The translations under genes were made by a program, and so were the position numbers. The notes below the pieces were generated by a model. The model was not told the origin of the DNA, searched no databases, and saw nothing but the letters and a program-made list of their open reading frames with translations. DNA of 64,000 nt from CAVURS01 sp963795385. GTDB lineage: Bacteria > Actinomycetota > Actinomycetes > Actinomycetales > CAVURS01. The stretch covers positions 103,891 to 167,890 of the forward strand of contig CAWCHK010000008.1 in assembly GCA_963795385.1 (NCBI GenBank). Direction: 5' to 3'. Every line of letters starts with the position of its first letter. Position 1 is the stretch's first letter. Positions 1-9,300 of this stretch are shown piece by piece.

Positions 1-339
1 CCGCAGCGCCCCGCCGTCGTCCTCGATGTGCTCCAGGACCTCGAACGCGCAGACGACGTCGTACCTCGTCCCCCACGGCAGGACACCGGCGTCGCCGTGG
101 AGCACCGTGCCGCCGCGCGGGCCGATCCGGCCGGCCGCGATCCGGCTCGACGCCAGGTCGGGCTCGACGCCGGTGTAGCGCGCATGCCGCGCGATCCGGG
201 CGCCGACGGAGCCGACCCCGCACCCGAGCTCGAGCACCGTCGAGGGGTGGAGCCCGGCCAGCAGCGGCTCGACGACGGCCCAGCGCAACGCCCCCCGCGC
301 GGTCAGGGGCGGATCGCCGGCCGGCAGGTGTGGCCTCAT
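1..339 (-). CDS. Class I SAM-dependent methyltransferase, N-terminal part (cut by window edge)
   Basis: Only the first 113 residues are in the window; the gene continues past base 1. The reading frame begins at the ATG at 339-337 and gives MRPHLPAGDPPLTARGALRW, then the SAM-binding motif I LELGCGVGSVGARI (about residues 36-49), an acidic end of strand 2 (GVEPD) and the motif CAFEVLEHIED near residue 100. This is a Rossmann-fold methyltransferase of the Methyltransf_11/25 type; substrate unknown. It lies directly downstream of a glycosyltransferase on the same strand, so a role in modifying a glycan or lipid is plausible but inferred. The frame is also open upstream of the ATG, so the start could be earlier. 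Confidence 0.8.
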   Translation of the reverse strand, partial: MRPHLPAGDPPLTARGALRWAVVEPLLAGLHPSTVLELGCGVGSVGARIARHARYTGVEPDLASSRIAAGRIGPRGGTVLHGDAGVLPWGTRYDVVCAFEVLEHIEDDGGALR

Positions 340-1537
340 CGACGGCTCCTCGGGGCGGGTCGGCTCGTCGCTCGCGGACGTGCTCGACGAGAGGTCTCGT
401 GACGGCGTACGCCGTGTGCTCGGCCTGCGCGCGCTCGAACGCCGCCGCGCCCAGCCGCGCCACCGCGCCCCGGTCGCGCGCGAGCTCGGCCAGGGCCGCC
501 GCCAGCGCGGCGGCATCCCCCGCCGGAACGAACACGGCGGCATCGGAGAGCGAAAACCGTTGCGGCGCAGTGTCGCTCGTCACCACGGCACATCCGGCGG
601 CCGCGGCCTGGAACACCTTCGTGGGCACCACCACCCGAGCCTTCGCCGTCGTACCGAAGATGCCGAGCCCGACGTGATGACCCGCCACGAGCCCGGGCAG
701 CTCGGCCGACGGCACCCAGTCCAGCCAGGTCACCCCAGGGGTGTCGCCGACGATCCGCCGGGCCTGCGCGTGGTCCTGACCGCTGCCGACCAGCGTGAAG
801 GCGACAGCGCCCTCGGCGGCCTCGGACGCCAGCGCGGCCACCGCGCGGGCGATGGTGGTCGCACCTTGCAGCGGGGTGAAGAGTCCCACGAAGGCCACGC
901 GCAACGGCCCGTCCGTGGTGCCGTCGCCCGGCCGGCGCCGGACGCCAGCACCGGCGGCGAACCACGCGCGGGTCGCGCCCACCGGTACGACGACCGCCCG
1001 CGGGCGGGCCCGGGCCGTCAGCTCGACGAGCCGCTCCGCGGTGTCGACCAGCACCACGTCGGCCGCTCGCAACGCGATCCGGTCGAGCCCCTGGAGCAGC
1101 CGGTGCTTCGGCCCTCCCGCCGACGCGAGGCCGCGGTCGCCGGCCGTCCCGGCCGCCGAGACGAGATGGTCGAGCACCAGGAGCGGCCGGGCAGCCCCCG
1201 GACGGCGCCCCCGGGCCAGGGCCAGCAGCACCCGGGCCAGCAGCACGTCGAAGTGGCCGAGATAGCCGACCAGCACGGCGTCGTACGTCACCGCCCGCCG
1301 GCCGAGCAGGAGCGGCGCGGTCCGGCCGACCAGCCGGGCCCAGCAGCCGGCGACTCGCAGTGCCACGGTCGGCAGGCGCCAGGGGCGCCGCAGCAGGTCG
1401 ACCCGCGCGGCGGTGGGCAGGCCCAGCGGCTCGACGACCTCGTCGACCCGCTCGCCGTGGTCGGCCAGCCCCTCCAGCAGGACCCCGACCCGGGGGTGCG
1501 CCTGGACGTCATACGTCCCGAAGGCCAGCCAGCGCAC
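337..1537 (-). CDS. Glycosyltransferase (GT4-like), no in-frame stop inside window
   Basis: Translation from GTG 1537 gives VRWLAFGTYDVQAHPRVGVL and about 390 residues of well-behaved protein with a GT-B C-terminal half: RVAFVGLFTPLQGATTIARA (donor-side strand and helix), VAFTLVGSGQD, VTWLDWVPSAELPGLVAGHHVGLGIFG, VPTKVFQAAAAGCAVVTSD and FVPAGDAAALAAAL. That is the usual GT4 order. The start is fixed by TACGGT ending 6 nt upstream, a leaderless promoter pattern. The frame has no stop before the window edge although a methyltransferase clearly begins at 339 in another frame. A single-base error near 350-400 hiding the true stop is the simplest explanation. Acceptor and donor sugars are unknown. 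Confidence 0.8.
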
Positions 1538-1543
1538 GGGCCC

Positions 1544-1549
1544 ACCGTA
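1544..1549 (-). promoter_or_regulatory. Leaderless -10 hexamer (TACGGT) for the glycosyltransferase
   Basis: TACGGT read on the minus strand, 6 nt before GTG 1537. It faces an equivalent hexamer for the divergent gene at 1569, so the 31-bp gap holds two back-to-back leaderless promoters. Confidence 0.55.
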
Positions 1550-1556
1550 GTTGGCC

Positions 1557-1562
1557 TAGCCT
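1557..1562 (+). promoter_or_regulatory. Leaderless -10 hexamer (TAGCCT) for the flippase-like gene
   Basis: TAGCCT followed by 6 nt and GTG 1569, with no Shine-Dalgarno in the short gap. It fits a transcript starting at the start codon. Confidence 0.55.
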
Positions 1563-1568
1563 GAGCGG

Positions 1569-2471
1569 GTGCTGCGCGTGGCTCGAGCCGTCGTGGCCGT
1601 CCTCGTCCTTGCCGCCGTCGCCCTCGCCGTGCTCCGGACCTGGCACTCCGTCTCGGGCGAGCTCAGCCGGCTCCCGGTCTGGTCCGTGCTCGCCGCCGTC
1701 ACCCTGGTGCTGCTCGGCCTGCTCCCCACCGTCATGGCCTGGCGGATCCTGCTGGCCGACCTCGGCTCGACCGTGCCGCTGCCCGCGTCCGCCGGCGTGT
1801 TCTTCGTCGGGCAGCTCGGCAAGTACCTCCCGGGCTCGCTCTGGGTGGTCCTCGCGCAGTCCGACCTGGCCGCCCGGCACGGGGTCCCCCGGCGCCGTAC
1901 GGCGGTGGTCGGCCTCGTGCAGGTGGGCATCTCGATCGTGGTCGGCCTCGCGATGGGGGTGCTCGCGGTGCCGGCCCTGGTCTCGGGCGGCGTCGACCGG
2001 CTGTGGCTGCTGACCCTCGTGGCGCTGCCGGTCGGCGCCGTCGTGCTGCACCCCCCGGTCCTCAACCGGCTGGTGGGCCTGGGACTGCGGATCCTGCGCC
2101 GCGAGCCGTTGGAGCACATCTTCACCCGGCGGGCCGTAGGGGGCGCGGCGGTGGCCAGCGCGGTGGCCTGGCTGCTGATCGGCCTGCACGTCTGGGTGCT
2201 GTCGGTGGCGCTGGGGGCGCCGGCGGGGCGGGCCCTGCTGGCGGCCGGGTTCGGCTACGCGCTGGCGGCCGCGATCGGGTTGCTGGTGGTGTTCACCCCG
2301 GCCGGTCTGGGTGCGCGCGACGTGGCGATCGTCCTGACCCTGAGCTCGATGATGCCGCGCTCGGCCGCTACCGCGGTGGCGATCGTGTCGCGGTTCGTCG
2401 TCCTGGTCTCGGACCTGGTTGCGGCCGCCGCCGGCTGGGCCTACGAGCGCCATGGCCGGGTGCGGGCATGA
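1569..2471 (+). CDS. Lysylphosphatidylglycerol synthase TM-region-like / flippase-like integral membrane protein
   Basis: 300 residues, almost entirely hydrophobic, with roughly eight membrane spans. The pattern is that of the UPF0104/YbhN family (LPG_synthase_TM, AglD-like): the conserved FFVGQLGKYLPGSLWVVLAQ around residues 76-95 and the GLGARDVAIV stretch near the C terminus are typical. Proteins of this family move or modify lipid-linked substrates; the exact function here is unknown. It is transcribed divergently from a glycosyltransferase, as is common for polysaccharide loci. The stop overlaps the start of the downstream glycosylase (ATGA), so the two are probably co-transcribed. GTG 1569 is supported by TAGCCT 6 nt upstream. 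Confidence 0.85.
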   Translation: MLRVARAVVAVLVLAAVALAVLRTWHSVSGELSRLPVWSVLAAVTLVLLGLLPTVMAWRILLADLGSTVPLPASAGVFFVGQLGKYLPGSLWVVLAQSDLAARHGVPRRRTAVVGLVQVGISIVVGLAMGVLAVPALVSGGVDRLWLLTLVALPVGAVVLHPPVLNRLVGLGLRILRREPLEHIFTRRAVGGAAVASAVAWLLIGLHVWVLSVALGAPAGRALLAAGFGYALAAAIGLLVVFTPAGLGARDVAIVLTLSSMMPRSAATAVAIVSRFVVLVSDLVAAAAGWAYERHGRVRA

Positions 2472-3430
2472 GCGCCGATGACGGATCGGGTACGGCGGCC
2501 GGCGAGGTGTCCGCGCTGGTGCGGGTCTGGCGCCCAGGACGGCCGGTGGCGGTCGGCGCGACGATCGGCCTCCTGCGCCGAGGCTCGGGAGACCCTGCGT
2601 ACCAACGGGATTCGGACGGCACCGTATGGCGCGCGTGCCGCACGCCGACCGGCCCGGCGACCCTGCGCATCGTTGCCCGGCCAGCGGTCGCAGAGATCGA
2701 GGCGACGGCCTGGGGGCCCGGTCGGGAGTGGGCCCTCGAGGGCCTGCCGCGCCTGCTCGGCGACGAGGACGACCCGGCCGGCTTCGAGCCCCGGCACGAC
2801 CTGGTGCGCGAGGCCGCCCGCAGGTTCGGCGGCTGGCGGGTGCCGCGCAGCGGGCTGGTCCTCGAGGCCCTGGCGGCCGCCGCCATCGAGCAGGTGGTGA
2901 CGGGGCAGGAGGCGTTCCGCGGCTGGCGGCTGCTGCTGCGCCGGCACGGCGAGGCCGCGCCCGGGCCGGGGGCGGACCGCTCGATGCGGGTCCCTCCCAC
3001 CGCCGAGCAGTGGGCCGCGATCCCGTCGTGGGACTGGCTGCAGGCCGGGGTGGACCCGCGGCGTTCCAAGGTCGTCGTGCGCGCGGCCCGGGTGGCCGGC
3101 CGGTTGGAGGCCACCGTCGGGCTGCCGGGCCCGGACGCCGAGCGAGTGCTGCGCGCCGTACCCGGCGTGGGGGTGTGGACGGCCGCGGAGGTCCGCCAGC
3201 GGGCTCACGGTGACGCCGATGCGGTGAGCTTCGGCGACTACCACGTGGCCAAGAACATCGGCTGGGCGCTGACCGGCGCCGAGATCGACGACGAGGCCCT
3301 GGCCGAGCTGCTCGAGCCCTACCGCCCGCACCGCTACCGGGTGCAGCGGCTGCTCGAGCTGGCCGGTGCTATGCGCCCCCGGCACGGCCCCCGGATGGCC
3401 CCCCGGACCCACCTCCCCACCCGCCGCTAG
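2468..3430 (+). CDS. AlkA-like DNA-3-methyladenine glycosylase (HhH-GPD)
   Basis: 320 residues. The helix-hairpin-helix is visible as LRAVPGVGVWTAAEVRQRA (about 228-246), followed by DAVSFGDYHVAKNIGW in which D257 is in the place of the catalytic Asp of HhH-GPD glycosylases. The N-terminal part has the AlkA-like layout with GFEPRHDLVREAARRFGGWR near 105-124. The expected role is excision of alkylated bases, leaving abasic sites for base-excision repair. The ATG overlaps the stop of the upstream membrane protein gene (ATGA), so translation is probably coupled. Length is normal for actinobacterial AlkA-type enzymes lacking the Ada domains. Confidence 0.9.
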   Translation: MSADDGSGTAAGEVSALVRVWRPGRPVAVGATIGLLRRGSGDPAYQRDSDGTVWRACRTPTGPATLRIVARPAVAEIEATAWGPGREWALEGLPRLLGDEDDPAGFEPRHDLVREAARRFGGWRVPRSGLVLEALAAAAIEQVVTGQEAFRGWRLLLRRHGEAAPGPGADRSMRVPPTAEQWAAIPSWDWLQAGVDPRRSKVVVRAARVAGRLEATVGLPGPDAERVLRAVPGVGVWTAAEVRQRAHGDADAVSFGDYHVAKNIGWALTGAEIDDEALAELLEPYRPHRYRVQRLLELAGAMRPRHGPRMAPRTHLPTRR

Positions 3431-3471
3431 CCGCGGGCGCCTCGCGGCCAGCCTGCGCGCCCCTTCGCGAG

Positions 3472-3513
3472 TGTCAGCCCCTCCGGGCGCCAGGCCGCCC
3501 GGAGGGGCTGACA
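3472..3513. repeat. Palindromic repeat, family A copy 1 (likely bidirectional terminator)
   Basis: Perfect 18-bp arms (3472-3489 and 3496-3513, TGTCAGCCCC...GGGGCTGACA) around a 6-nt loop. It lies between two convergent genes. The arm core recurs at 41.0-41.15 kb and 42.18-42.30 kb. No U-run follows, as is usual for actinobacterial hairpins. Confidence 0.85.
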
Positions 3514-3549
3514 ACCCAGCGCCCGGAGGGCTGCCGAAGGAGCGCGGCG

Positions 3550-4632
3550 TCAGTCGACGAGCTCGCGGATCGCGAACCGTGCCTGGGTACCCTCCTCGCG
3601 GTCCGGCGACGTCGCCAGGTGCTCGGACCACAGCGCGACGTGAAGCCGCGCCACGGCGGCCCCCATGGCGTACGCCGAGGCTCCGGCCAGCTCGACGATG
3701 ACGCCGGCCATGCCCTCGGTCACCGCTCCGGAGACCTGTTCGGGAGCGCCGGCGATGGCCAGCGTCAATGCCCGGTTCGCCCGCGCCGCAACGGGTTCCG
3801 GCCCCATTGGTGGAGCGGCCACCGCGTCGCCGCTGACCGGCCGTCCGGCCTGCAGCGCGGCGCGGACGGCCTCCACGTGCCCGTAGCGGAACCAGTCCTG
3901 CCACCACGCGCCGCCCGCCCCGCGCAGCATCGACGCGGCCCCCGGCCCGTCGTCCTCCATGACGTACGCCGCCGCGCCGGCGACCACCGCGGCGGGGACG
4001 CGGTCGAGCTTGCCCTTCACCAGGTCGGCGGCCGCCGCGACCTCGTCCGCCACGGCTCGCACGGTGACCTCCAGCGCCGTGCCGTGGCTGTCCGGCCGGC
4101 CGCGCAGGTCGTCCAGGACCCGCAGGCCCGCCGCGCCGAGGGCGAAGTCCGTGACGCCGTCCCGCCACGGCCGCCCCGCCGTGTCGGCCACGACCAGAGC
4201 GAAGACGACGTGGTGCACCAGCGGCATCAAGGCCGCCCGCAGGGACCGCGCGACAGCGTCCGGGTCGCCCGGCAGCAGCAGCACCGCGCCGGGCGTGGCG
4301 TTGGAGGCGTCGACGCCCGCGGCGGCCATGACCGGCCCGGCCCGGCCCTCGACGACGACGGTGTCGGCGACGGCCCCGCGCCGCCGGGCCACCGGGCGCA
4401 CGGTCTGCTCGGCGACGGCTTCGGCCCGGGAGCCGCCCGGCGCGGCGAGCCCCAGCGCCTTGGAGACCACCTTGCTGGACACCACCAGGATGTCGCCGTC
4501 GCGCAGCGCGAGCGCGCTGGCGGCCAGGCCGCCGACCAGCAGCCGGGCCAGGTCGTCGCCGGCCCGCACCTCCGGGAGGCCACGCACCGCCCACACCGTG
4601 AGGGGCTCGCGGGCGGCCGGGTCGCTCAGCAC
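3550..4632 (-). CDS. cofE: Coenzyme F420-0:L-glutamate ligase (CofE / FbiB N-terminal domain)
   Basis: Adds glutamate to F420-0 or its dehydro precursor, GTP-dependent, in the cytosol. CofE motifs are clear in order: GDILVVSSKVVSKALG, then SNATPGAVLLLPGDPDAVAR, then VVADTAGRPWRDGVTDFALG, then VKGKLDRVPAAVVAG. The start GTG at 4632 overlaps the cofD stop by 7 nt, so translation is coupled. At 360 residues the protein is longer than stand-alone CofE (about 250) but shorter than mycobacterial FbiB (about 450), which carries a nitroreductase-like reductase domain. The roughly 100 residues after the CofE domain here show no recognisable nitroreductase features. The reductase step may therefore be done by another protein. 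Confidence 0.93.
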   Translation of the reverse strand: MLSDPAAREPLTVWAVRGLPEVRAGDDLARLLVGGLAASALALRDGDILVVSSKVVSKALGLAAPGGSRAEAVAEQTVRPVARRRGAVADTVVVEGRAGPVMAAAGVDASNATPGAVLLLPGDPDAVARSLRAALMPLVHHVVFALVVADTAGRPWRDGVTDFALGAAGLRVLDDLRGRPDSHGTALEVTVRAVADEVAAAADLVKGKLDRVPAAVVAGAAAYVMEDDGPGAASMLRGAGGAWWQDWFRYGHVEAVRAALQAGRPVSGDAVAAPPMGPEPVAARANRALTLAIAGAPEQVSGAVTEGMAGVIVELAGASAYAMGAAVARLHVALWSEHLATSPDREEGTQARFAIRELVD

Positions 4633-5669
4633 TCGGCGGCCGCGGGGGAGCGCAGGCCCAGCGCCAGGTCGAGAGCGTCACCGGCGATGGCCGCGGCTGC
4701 AGCGACGTCGTGCATGAGCAGCGGCCGCCCCCGAACGCCGACCCTCGGGTCGATCGCCCCCGGTGCGGGCAGGTCGTTCGAGTCCACCAGCCAGCCGTCG
4801 AGGAAGTCGGCGTAGAGTCCCGCGACCGCGGCGGTGGTGGACTCCACGCCGATGGCCGCCAGGCAGGCGTCGGCATGACCGCGGACCGGCCGTCCGCCGA
4901 CCAGGGGCGACACGCCGACGACCGGGGCCCGGGTGCCGCGCAAGGCCCCTCGGACCTCGGGCACGCCGAGGATTATCCCGATCGAGACGACCGGGTTCGA
5001 CGGCGGCAGGAGGACCACGTCGGCGTCCCGGATCGCTTGCAGCACACCGGGACCGGGCTTGGCCTGCTCGATGCCCACCGCCACGATCTGCCGAGCCGGC
5101 ACGGCCGCGCGCAGCCGAACCCACCACTCCTGGAAGTGCACCGCCCGCACCGCCGGGCCGGCTGCGTCGCCGGGCCCGCTCGCGGCGGCGTCGGCGTGCT
5201 CCGCATCGATCACCACGTGCGTCTCGACGGGGTCGTCCGTCATCGGCAGGAGCCGGATGCCCTGCGCCGGCAGGCCCCATCGCTCGCACAGCACCTCGGT
5301 GACCCGGCTGAGCGGGTAGCCCAGCGCCAGCAGCTGGCTGCGCGCGATGTGCGTGGCGAAGTCGCGGTCGCCGAGCCCGAACCACTGGGGCTGCACGCCG
5401 TACGCCGCGAGCTCGCCCTGCACGCTGTGCGTCTCGTCCTCCCGACCCCAGCCCTGCGCCTCGTCGATGCCGCCGCCGAGGGTGTACATCACGGTGTCGA
5501 GGTCCGGGCAGACCCGCAGCCCGAAGAGCGTGATGTCGTCTCCGGTGTTGCCGATGACGGTGATCTCCGCGGACCGCAGGCCGGGGTCGTCGCTGCCGTC
5601 CAGGTGAGCTCGCAACCCGCGCAGGAAGCGGGCGCCGCCAACCCCGCCGGCGAGTGCCGTGATCTGCAT
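4626..5669 (-). CDS. cofD: 2-phospho-L-lactate / phosphoenolpyruvate transferase CofD (FbiA)
   Basis: Transfers the phospho-carboxylate moiety onto Fo during F420 synthesis. The N terminus ITALAGGVGGARFLRGL is the family's glycine-rich loop; ITVIGNTGDDITLFGLRVCPDLDTVMYTL, RGHADACL and VLLPPSNPVVSIGIILGVP are all conserved stretches. In actinobacteria the enzyme uses phosphoenolpyruvate to make dehydro-F420-0 (family knowledge). 347 residues is normal. It heads the cofD-cofE operon, divergent from whiB, the same arrangement as fbiA/whiB2 in mycobacteria. The start ATG 5669 has CAGACT 6 nt upstream, a plausible leaderless -10. Confidence 0.95.
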   Translation of the reverse strand: MQITALAGGVGGARFLRGLRAHLDGSDDPGLRSAEITVIGNTGDDITLFGLRVCPDLDTVMYTLGGGIDEAQGWGREDETHSVQGELAAYGVQPQWFGLGDRDFATHIARSQLLALGYPLSRVTEVLCERWGLPAQGIRLLPMTDDPVETHVVIDAEHADAAASGPGDAAGPAVRAVHFQEWWVRLRAAVPARQIVAVGIEQAKPGPGVLQAIRDADVVLLPPSNPVVSIGIILGVPEVRGALRGTRAPVVGVSPLVGGRPVRGHADACLAAIGVESTTAAVAGLYADFLDGWLVDSNDLPAPGAIDPRVGVRGRPLLMHDVAAAAAIAGDALDLALGLRSPAAAEC

Positions 5670-5675
5670 GGGCCA

Positions 5676-5681
5676 AGTCTG
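5676..5681 (-). promoter_or_regulatory. Possible leaderless -10 (CAGACT) for cofD
   Basis: CAGACT on the minus strand with exactly 6 nt to the cofD ATG; fits the CAnnnT variant of the hexamer seen before many genes in this window. Confidence 0.4.
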
Positions 5682-5894
5682 TCAGGCCGAAATCGGGCGC
5701 CGATCCAGGCCGCGCACCGGCCGTCCGGTCGGCTCGACCGGGCGCGCGGGACTCCCCGGGCAAGTCCCTTGTGCCACAACGGACCCGCATGACAACCGTT
5801 GTCGTCCGGCCAGCGTTCGGATCGCCGTCCGGCTCGGTATTCAGAGACCTGTTCGACTCCCGCGAGCAATCTTGTGGAGATATCAGAGTTCGGC

Positions 5895-5924
5895 TTGACG
5901 CGAGGGGTATGACACGCGTGTAAT
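5895..5924 (+). promoter_or_regulatory. Candidate whiB promoter with palindrome and GACAC motif
   Basis: The 339-bp gap between cofD and whiB (5670-6008) holds no gene. It contains TTGACG (5895-5900), 18 nt, then TGTAAT (5919-5924), a reasonable housekeeping promoter about 85 nt before the whiB start. A perfect palindrome ACACGCGTGT (5912-5921) overlaps the spacer and -10, and GACAC (5911-5915, again 5956-5960) matches the core recognised by WhiA in Streptomyces. Regulator assignment is inference. Confidence 0.45.
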
Positions 5925-6008
5925 TCCATCCATGTCATCCGGCTGGGGGGCTGTTCGACACCCGTCGCGTGGGTCGCGCGGTGGCCGTCAAGGGGCAAGG
6001 AGAGAGCC

Positions 6009-6287
6009 GTGCAGGAGCTGAAGCTGATCGTGGACGCTGGGGACGTCATCGACGAGGAGGGCGAGGGAGAGCTCGGCTGGCAGGAGCGGGCGCTGTGCGC
6101 CCAGACCGACCCCGAGGCCTTCTTCCCGGAGAAGGGCGGCTCCACCCGGGAGGCCAAGAAGGTGTGCATCGGGTGTGACGTGCGCGGCGAGTGCCTCGAG
6201 TACGCGCTGGCCAACGACGAGCGCTTCGGCATCTGGGGCGGGCTGAGCGAGCGCGAGCGCCGCAAGCTCAAGAAGCGCGCGGTCTGA
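6009..6287 (+). CDS. whiB: WhiB-family iron-sulfur transcriptional regulator (WhiB/WhmD/WhiB2 type)
   Basis: 92 residues with the four cluster-ligating cysteines C30, C53, C56 and C62 (C-Xn-C-X2-C-X5-C), the GIWGG turn at 74-78 and a basic C-terminal tail ERERRKLKKRAV. DPEAFFPEKGGSTREAK is typical of the WhiB2/WhmD branch, which works with WhiA to switch on cell division genes. Position next to fbiA/cofD and upstream of a GT2 gene supports the orthology. Start GTG 6009 is preceded by AAGGAGA. The protein binds a [4Fe-4S] cluster and sigma factor region 4 in known members. Confidence 0.95.
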   Translation: MQELKLIVDAGDVIDEEGEGELGWQERALCAQTDPEAFFPEKGGSTREAKKVCIGCDVRGECLEYALANDERFGIWGGLSERERRKLKKRAV

Positions 6288-6324
6288 GCGGCCGCCGCCC
6301 GCCGGCTGCTCACCCGACTCCCTC

Positions 6325-9300
6325 ATGACGCTGACTGCGAACTCGTCCAACGTCTCGGTGGCGACCGCAGGCTCGGGTCCGGACCTGGACCCCGACTCCG
6401 AACCCACAGCCGACCCGGACCGGACAGGCGGCCCCGCCCACCAGGGCGTGGCGACCATCACCGCGGTGCTGGTCGCCCACGACGGTGCGGCCTGGCTGCC
6501 GAGAGCGCTCGCCGCCGTCGCGGAGCAGACCCGGCTGCCGGACCGGGTCCTGGCCGTCGACACCGGCTCCGCCGACGAGACGCCGGGCCTGCTCCGCCGG
6601 TCGCTGGGGGCCGAGCAGGTCCGCACCGTGGCCCGCACGACTGGCTTCGGCGCCGCCGTACGGTCTGGCCTCGAGGGCCTGGCTCCGCTGGGCGGCACCG
6701 AGTGGCTCTGGCTGCTGCACGACGACTGCGCACCCGAGCCGGACGCCCTGGCCCGGCTGCTCGACGTCGTCCGCCGTTCGCCGTCGATCGGGGTGGCCGG
6801 ACCCAAGCTCGTCGCCTGGGACGACCGTGACCAGCTGCTCGAGGTCGGCCTCACGACGAGCCGTGGAGGCCGCCGGCTGACCGACATCGAGCCGGGCGAG
6901 CGGGACCAGGGACAGCAGGACCACCGCCATGACGTCCTGGCCGTCGGGACCGCGGGCCTGCTGGTCCGGCGCGACGTGTGGGACCGGCTGGGCGGGCTGG
7001 ACCCGGCGTTCCCGCTGTTCCGCGACGACATCGACTTCGGCTGGCGGGCCCAGCTCGCCGGCCACCGGGTGGTCGTCGTGCCCGGTGCCCGCGTCGCCGA
7101 CGCGCAGGCCAGCGCCCGGGGACTCCGGGCCGTGGACGCGGTTCGCGGGCCGGCCCGGCGGGTCGACCGCACCCACGGTCTGCAGGTGGCGATGGCCGGG
7201 GCGCCGGCCGTGGCCCTGCCGTTCCTGCTGCTGTGGTTCGCCGGCGGCGGCCTGCTGCGAGCGGCCGGCCTGCTCGTCGCGAAGGCGCCGCGCCGCGCGT
7301 ACGACGAACTCCTCTCGGTCGGCGCCGCGGTCCTGACTCCGTGGCGGGTCGTGGCCAGCCGCTGGCGGGCCCGAGGCACCCGCGAGGTGCCCCGGCGTGA
7401 CATCGCCCAGCTGCTGGCGCCGCGCCGCAGCGCGTTCCGCGGGCTGGCCGAGGCGTTCTCGGGCTCGCTCGGTCGGGACCAGGTCGAGGTGGTCGGAGGC
7501 GTCGGGGGTGTCGGAGGCGTCGCCGGCACCGCGGCCCAGCTCGAGAGCGGCCCGACGTCGGAGGAGAGCGAGAACGCCGAACGGGTCACGACCCGGCTCA
7601 CCAGCCGCGTCCTGACCAACCCCGGGCTACTCGTCGTCCTGCTCACCAGCGCCGTGACCGGCGCGGTCGTCCGCCCCCTGCTCGGCCGCGGCACCTTGAC
7701 CGGCGGTCAGCTGCTCTCCTACTCCGGGAGCGCGCGCCAGGTCTGGCACTCGTACGTCGACGCGTGGCACGGCACCGGCCTCGGCACCGACGCCCCACCC
7801 GCGCCTTACCGAGCGGTGCTGGCCGGGCTCGCCTGGCTGCTCCAGCCGCTGACCACGCAGCCCAGTGCCCTGGCGGTCGACGTCCTGCTGATCGGCGCGA
7901 TGCCGCTGTCGGCCCTGACGGCGTACGTCGCCGCGGGCACCGTCCTGCGCAACCCCTGGGTCCGGGCCTGGGCCGCCCTCACCTGGGCGACCCTGCCGAC
8001 CGTGACCGGCGCCGTGGAGTCCGGCCGCCTGGCCGGGACCGTCGTCCACGTCCTCCTGCCGCTCGTGGTGCTCGGCTTCGCCCGCACGCTGCGCCGGCCC
8101 GGCTCCAGCACGGCCGCGTTCGCCGGCGGTCTCGCGCTCGCCGTCGCCGCGTCGTTCGCGCCCGTCCTGCTCCTCCCCGCCGCCGCCGCGGCCCTCGTCG
8201 GCCTGGTTCTCGGCGGCTGGGCCCGGCGGGCCCGCGCGCTGCTGCTCGTCGCCGTCCCGGCCGTCCTGCTGGCGCCCTGGCTGGGCACCCTGTGGGACGA
8301 CCCCCGACAGCTGTTCACCGGGCCGGGGCTGCTCGTGCCGTCCGGCGCCGGGCACCCGCTCGACCTCGCCCTGCTGCACCCGGGCGGCCCGGGGGTCGGC
8401 AGCGCGTGGCTCGCCGCCCCGCTCCTGCTGGTCGGCGTGGCCGGGCTCTTTCGCAGGGGCGGGTCGGCCCTGCTCGCCTCGGCCGGCCTGCTGGCCCTGG
8501 CCGGCCTTGGTCTCGCGCTGGTCCTGCCCCGGGTCGTCATCGCGACGGGTACGTCGTCCAGCGCGGGCGCCGGCCTGGTGGGCCCGCTGGGTGCGTGGTC
8601 CGGCACCGGTGTGGACCTGCTCGCCGTCGCCGTGCTGGTCGCGGCCCTGCACGGCGTCGACGGGCTGGGGGCCCGGCTGTCGCGACACAGGTTCGGCTGG
8701 CGCCAGCTCATCCTCGCGCCGCTGGCCGCCGCGGCGCTCGTCACGACGCTGGTCACTGCGGCCCTGCTCGTGGTCAGCCCGACCGCCGGGCCGGTCCAGC
8801 GGAGCGCGGCGATGGTCCTGCCCGCCGTGGCCGTCGACCAGGCCACCGGGCCGAACGCCGCCCGCACGCTGGTCCTCATGGCGGCCGGCCCGCCGGCAGC
8901 CGCTCGGCGCCGCGGGACCCGCGGACGGCGGGCCCACCCCTTCGGGCGTGGGGTACCGCCTGGTCGGGGCGGAGCTCGGCGACCCGGCGCTCACCCTGCC
9001 GCTGCCCGAGGCCCAGCCTCTGGTGGCCTCCGTGACGCAGACCCTCGTGGGTGCCAGCAACGACGTGAGCTCGAGCACCGCGGCCCGAGCCCTCCTGCGG
9101 CTGGGGATCGGGTTCGTCGTCGTGACCCGGCCGGTGCCGGCCGCCTTCGAGCAGCAGCTGGACACGACCTCCGGCCTGACCCGGTTGGGCGAGAACGCGT
9201 CGTACGCGCTGTGGCGGGTCGAGGCGGCGGCTCCGGTCGCCACCCGCGGGGTCGCAACGCAGCCGCAGCCGGCGGCGCGGGCGCGGCTGGTGGACGGGAC

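Noticed and set aside
2441..4876. 811-codon minus-strand frame over the AlkA-like and cofE genes
   Set aside because: Composition is a run of GRRRAG-type residues; the real proteins in the region are unambiguous in other frames.
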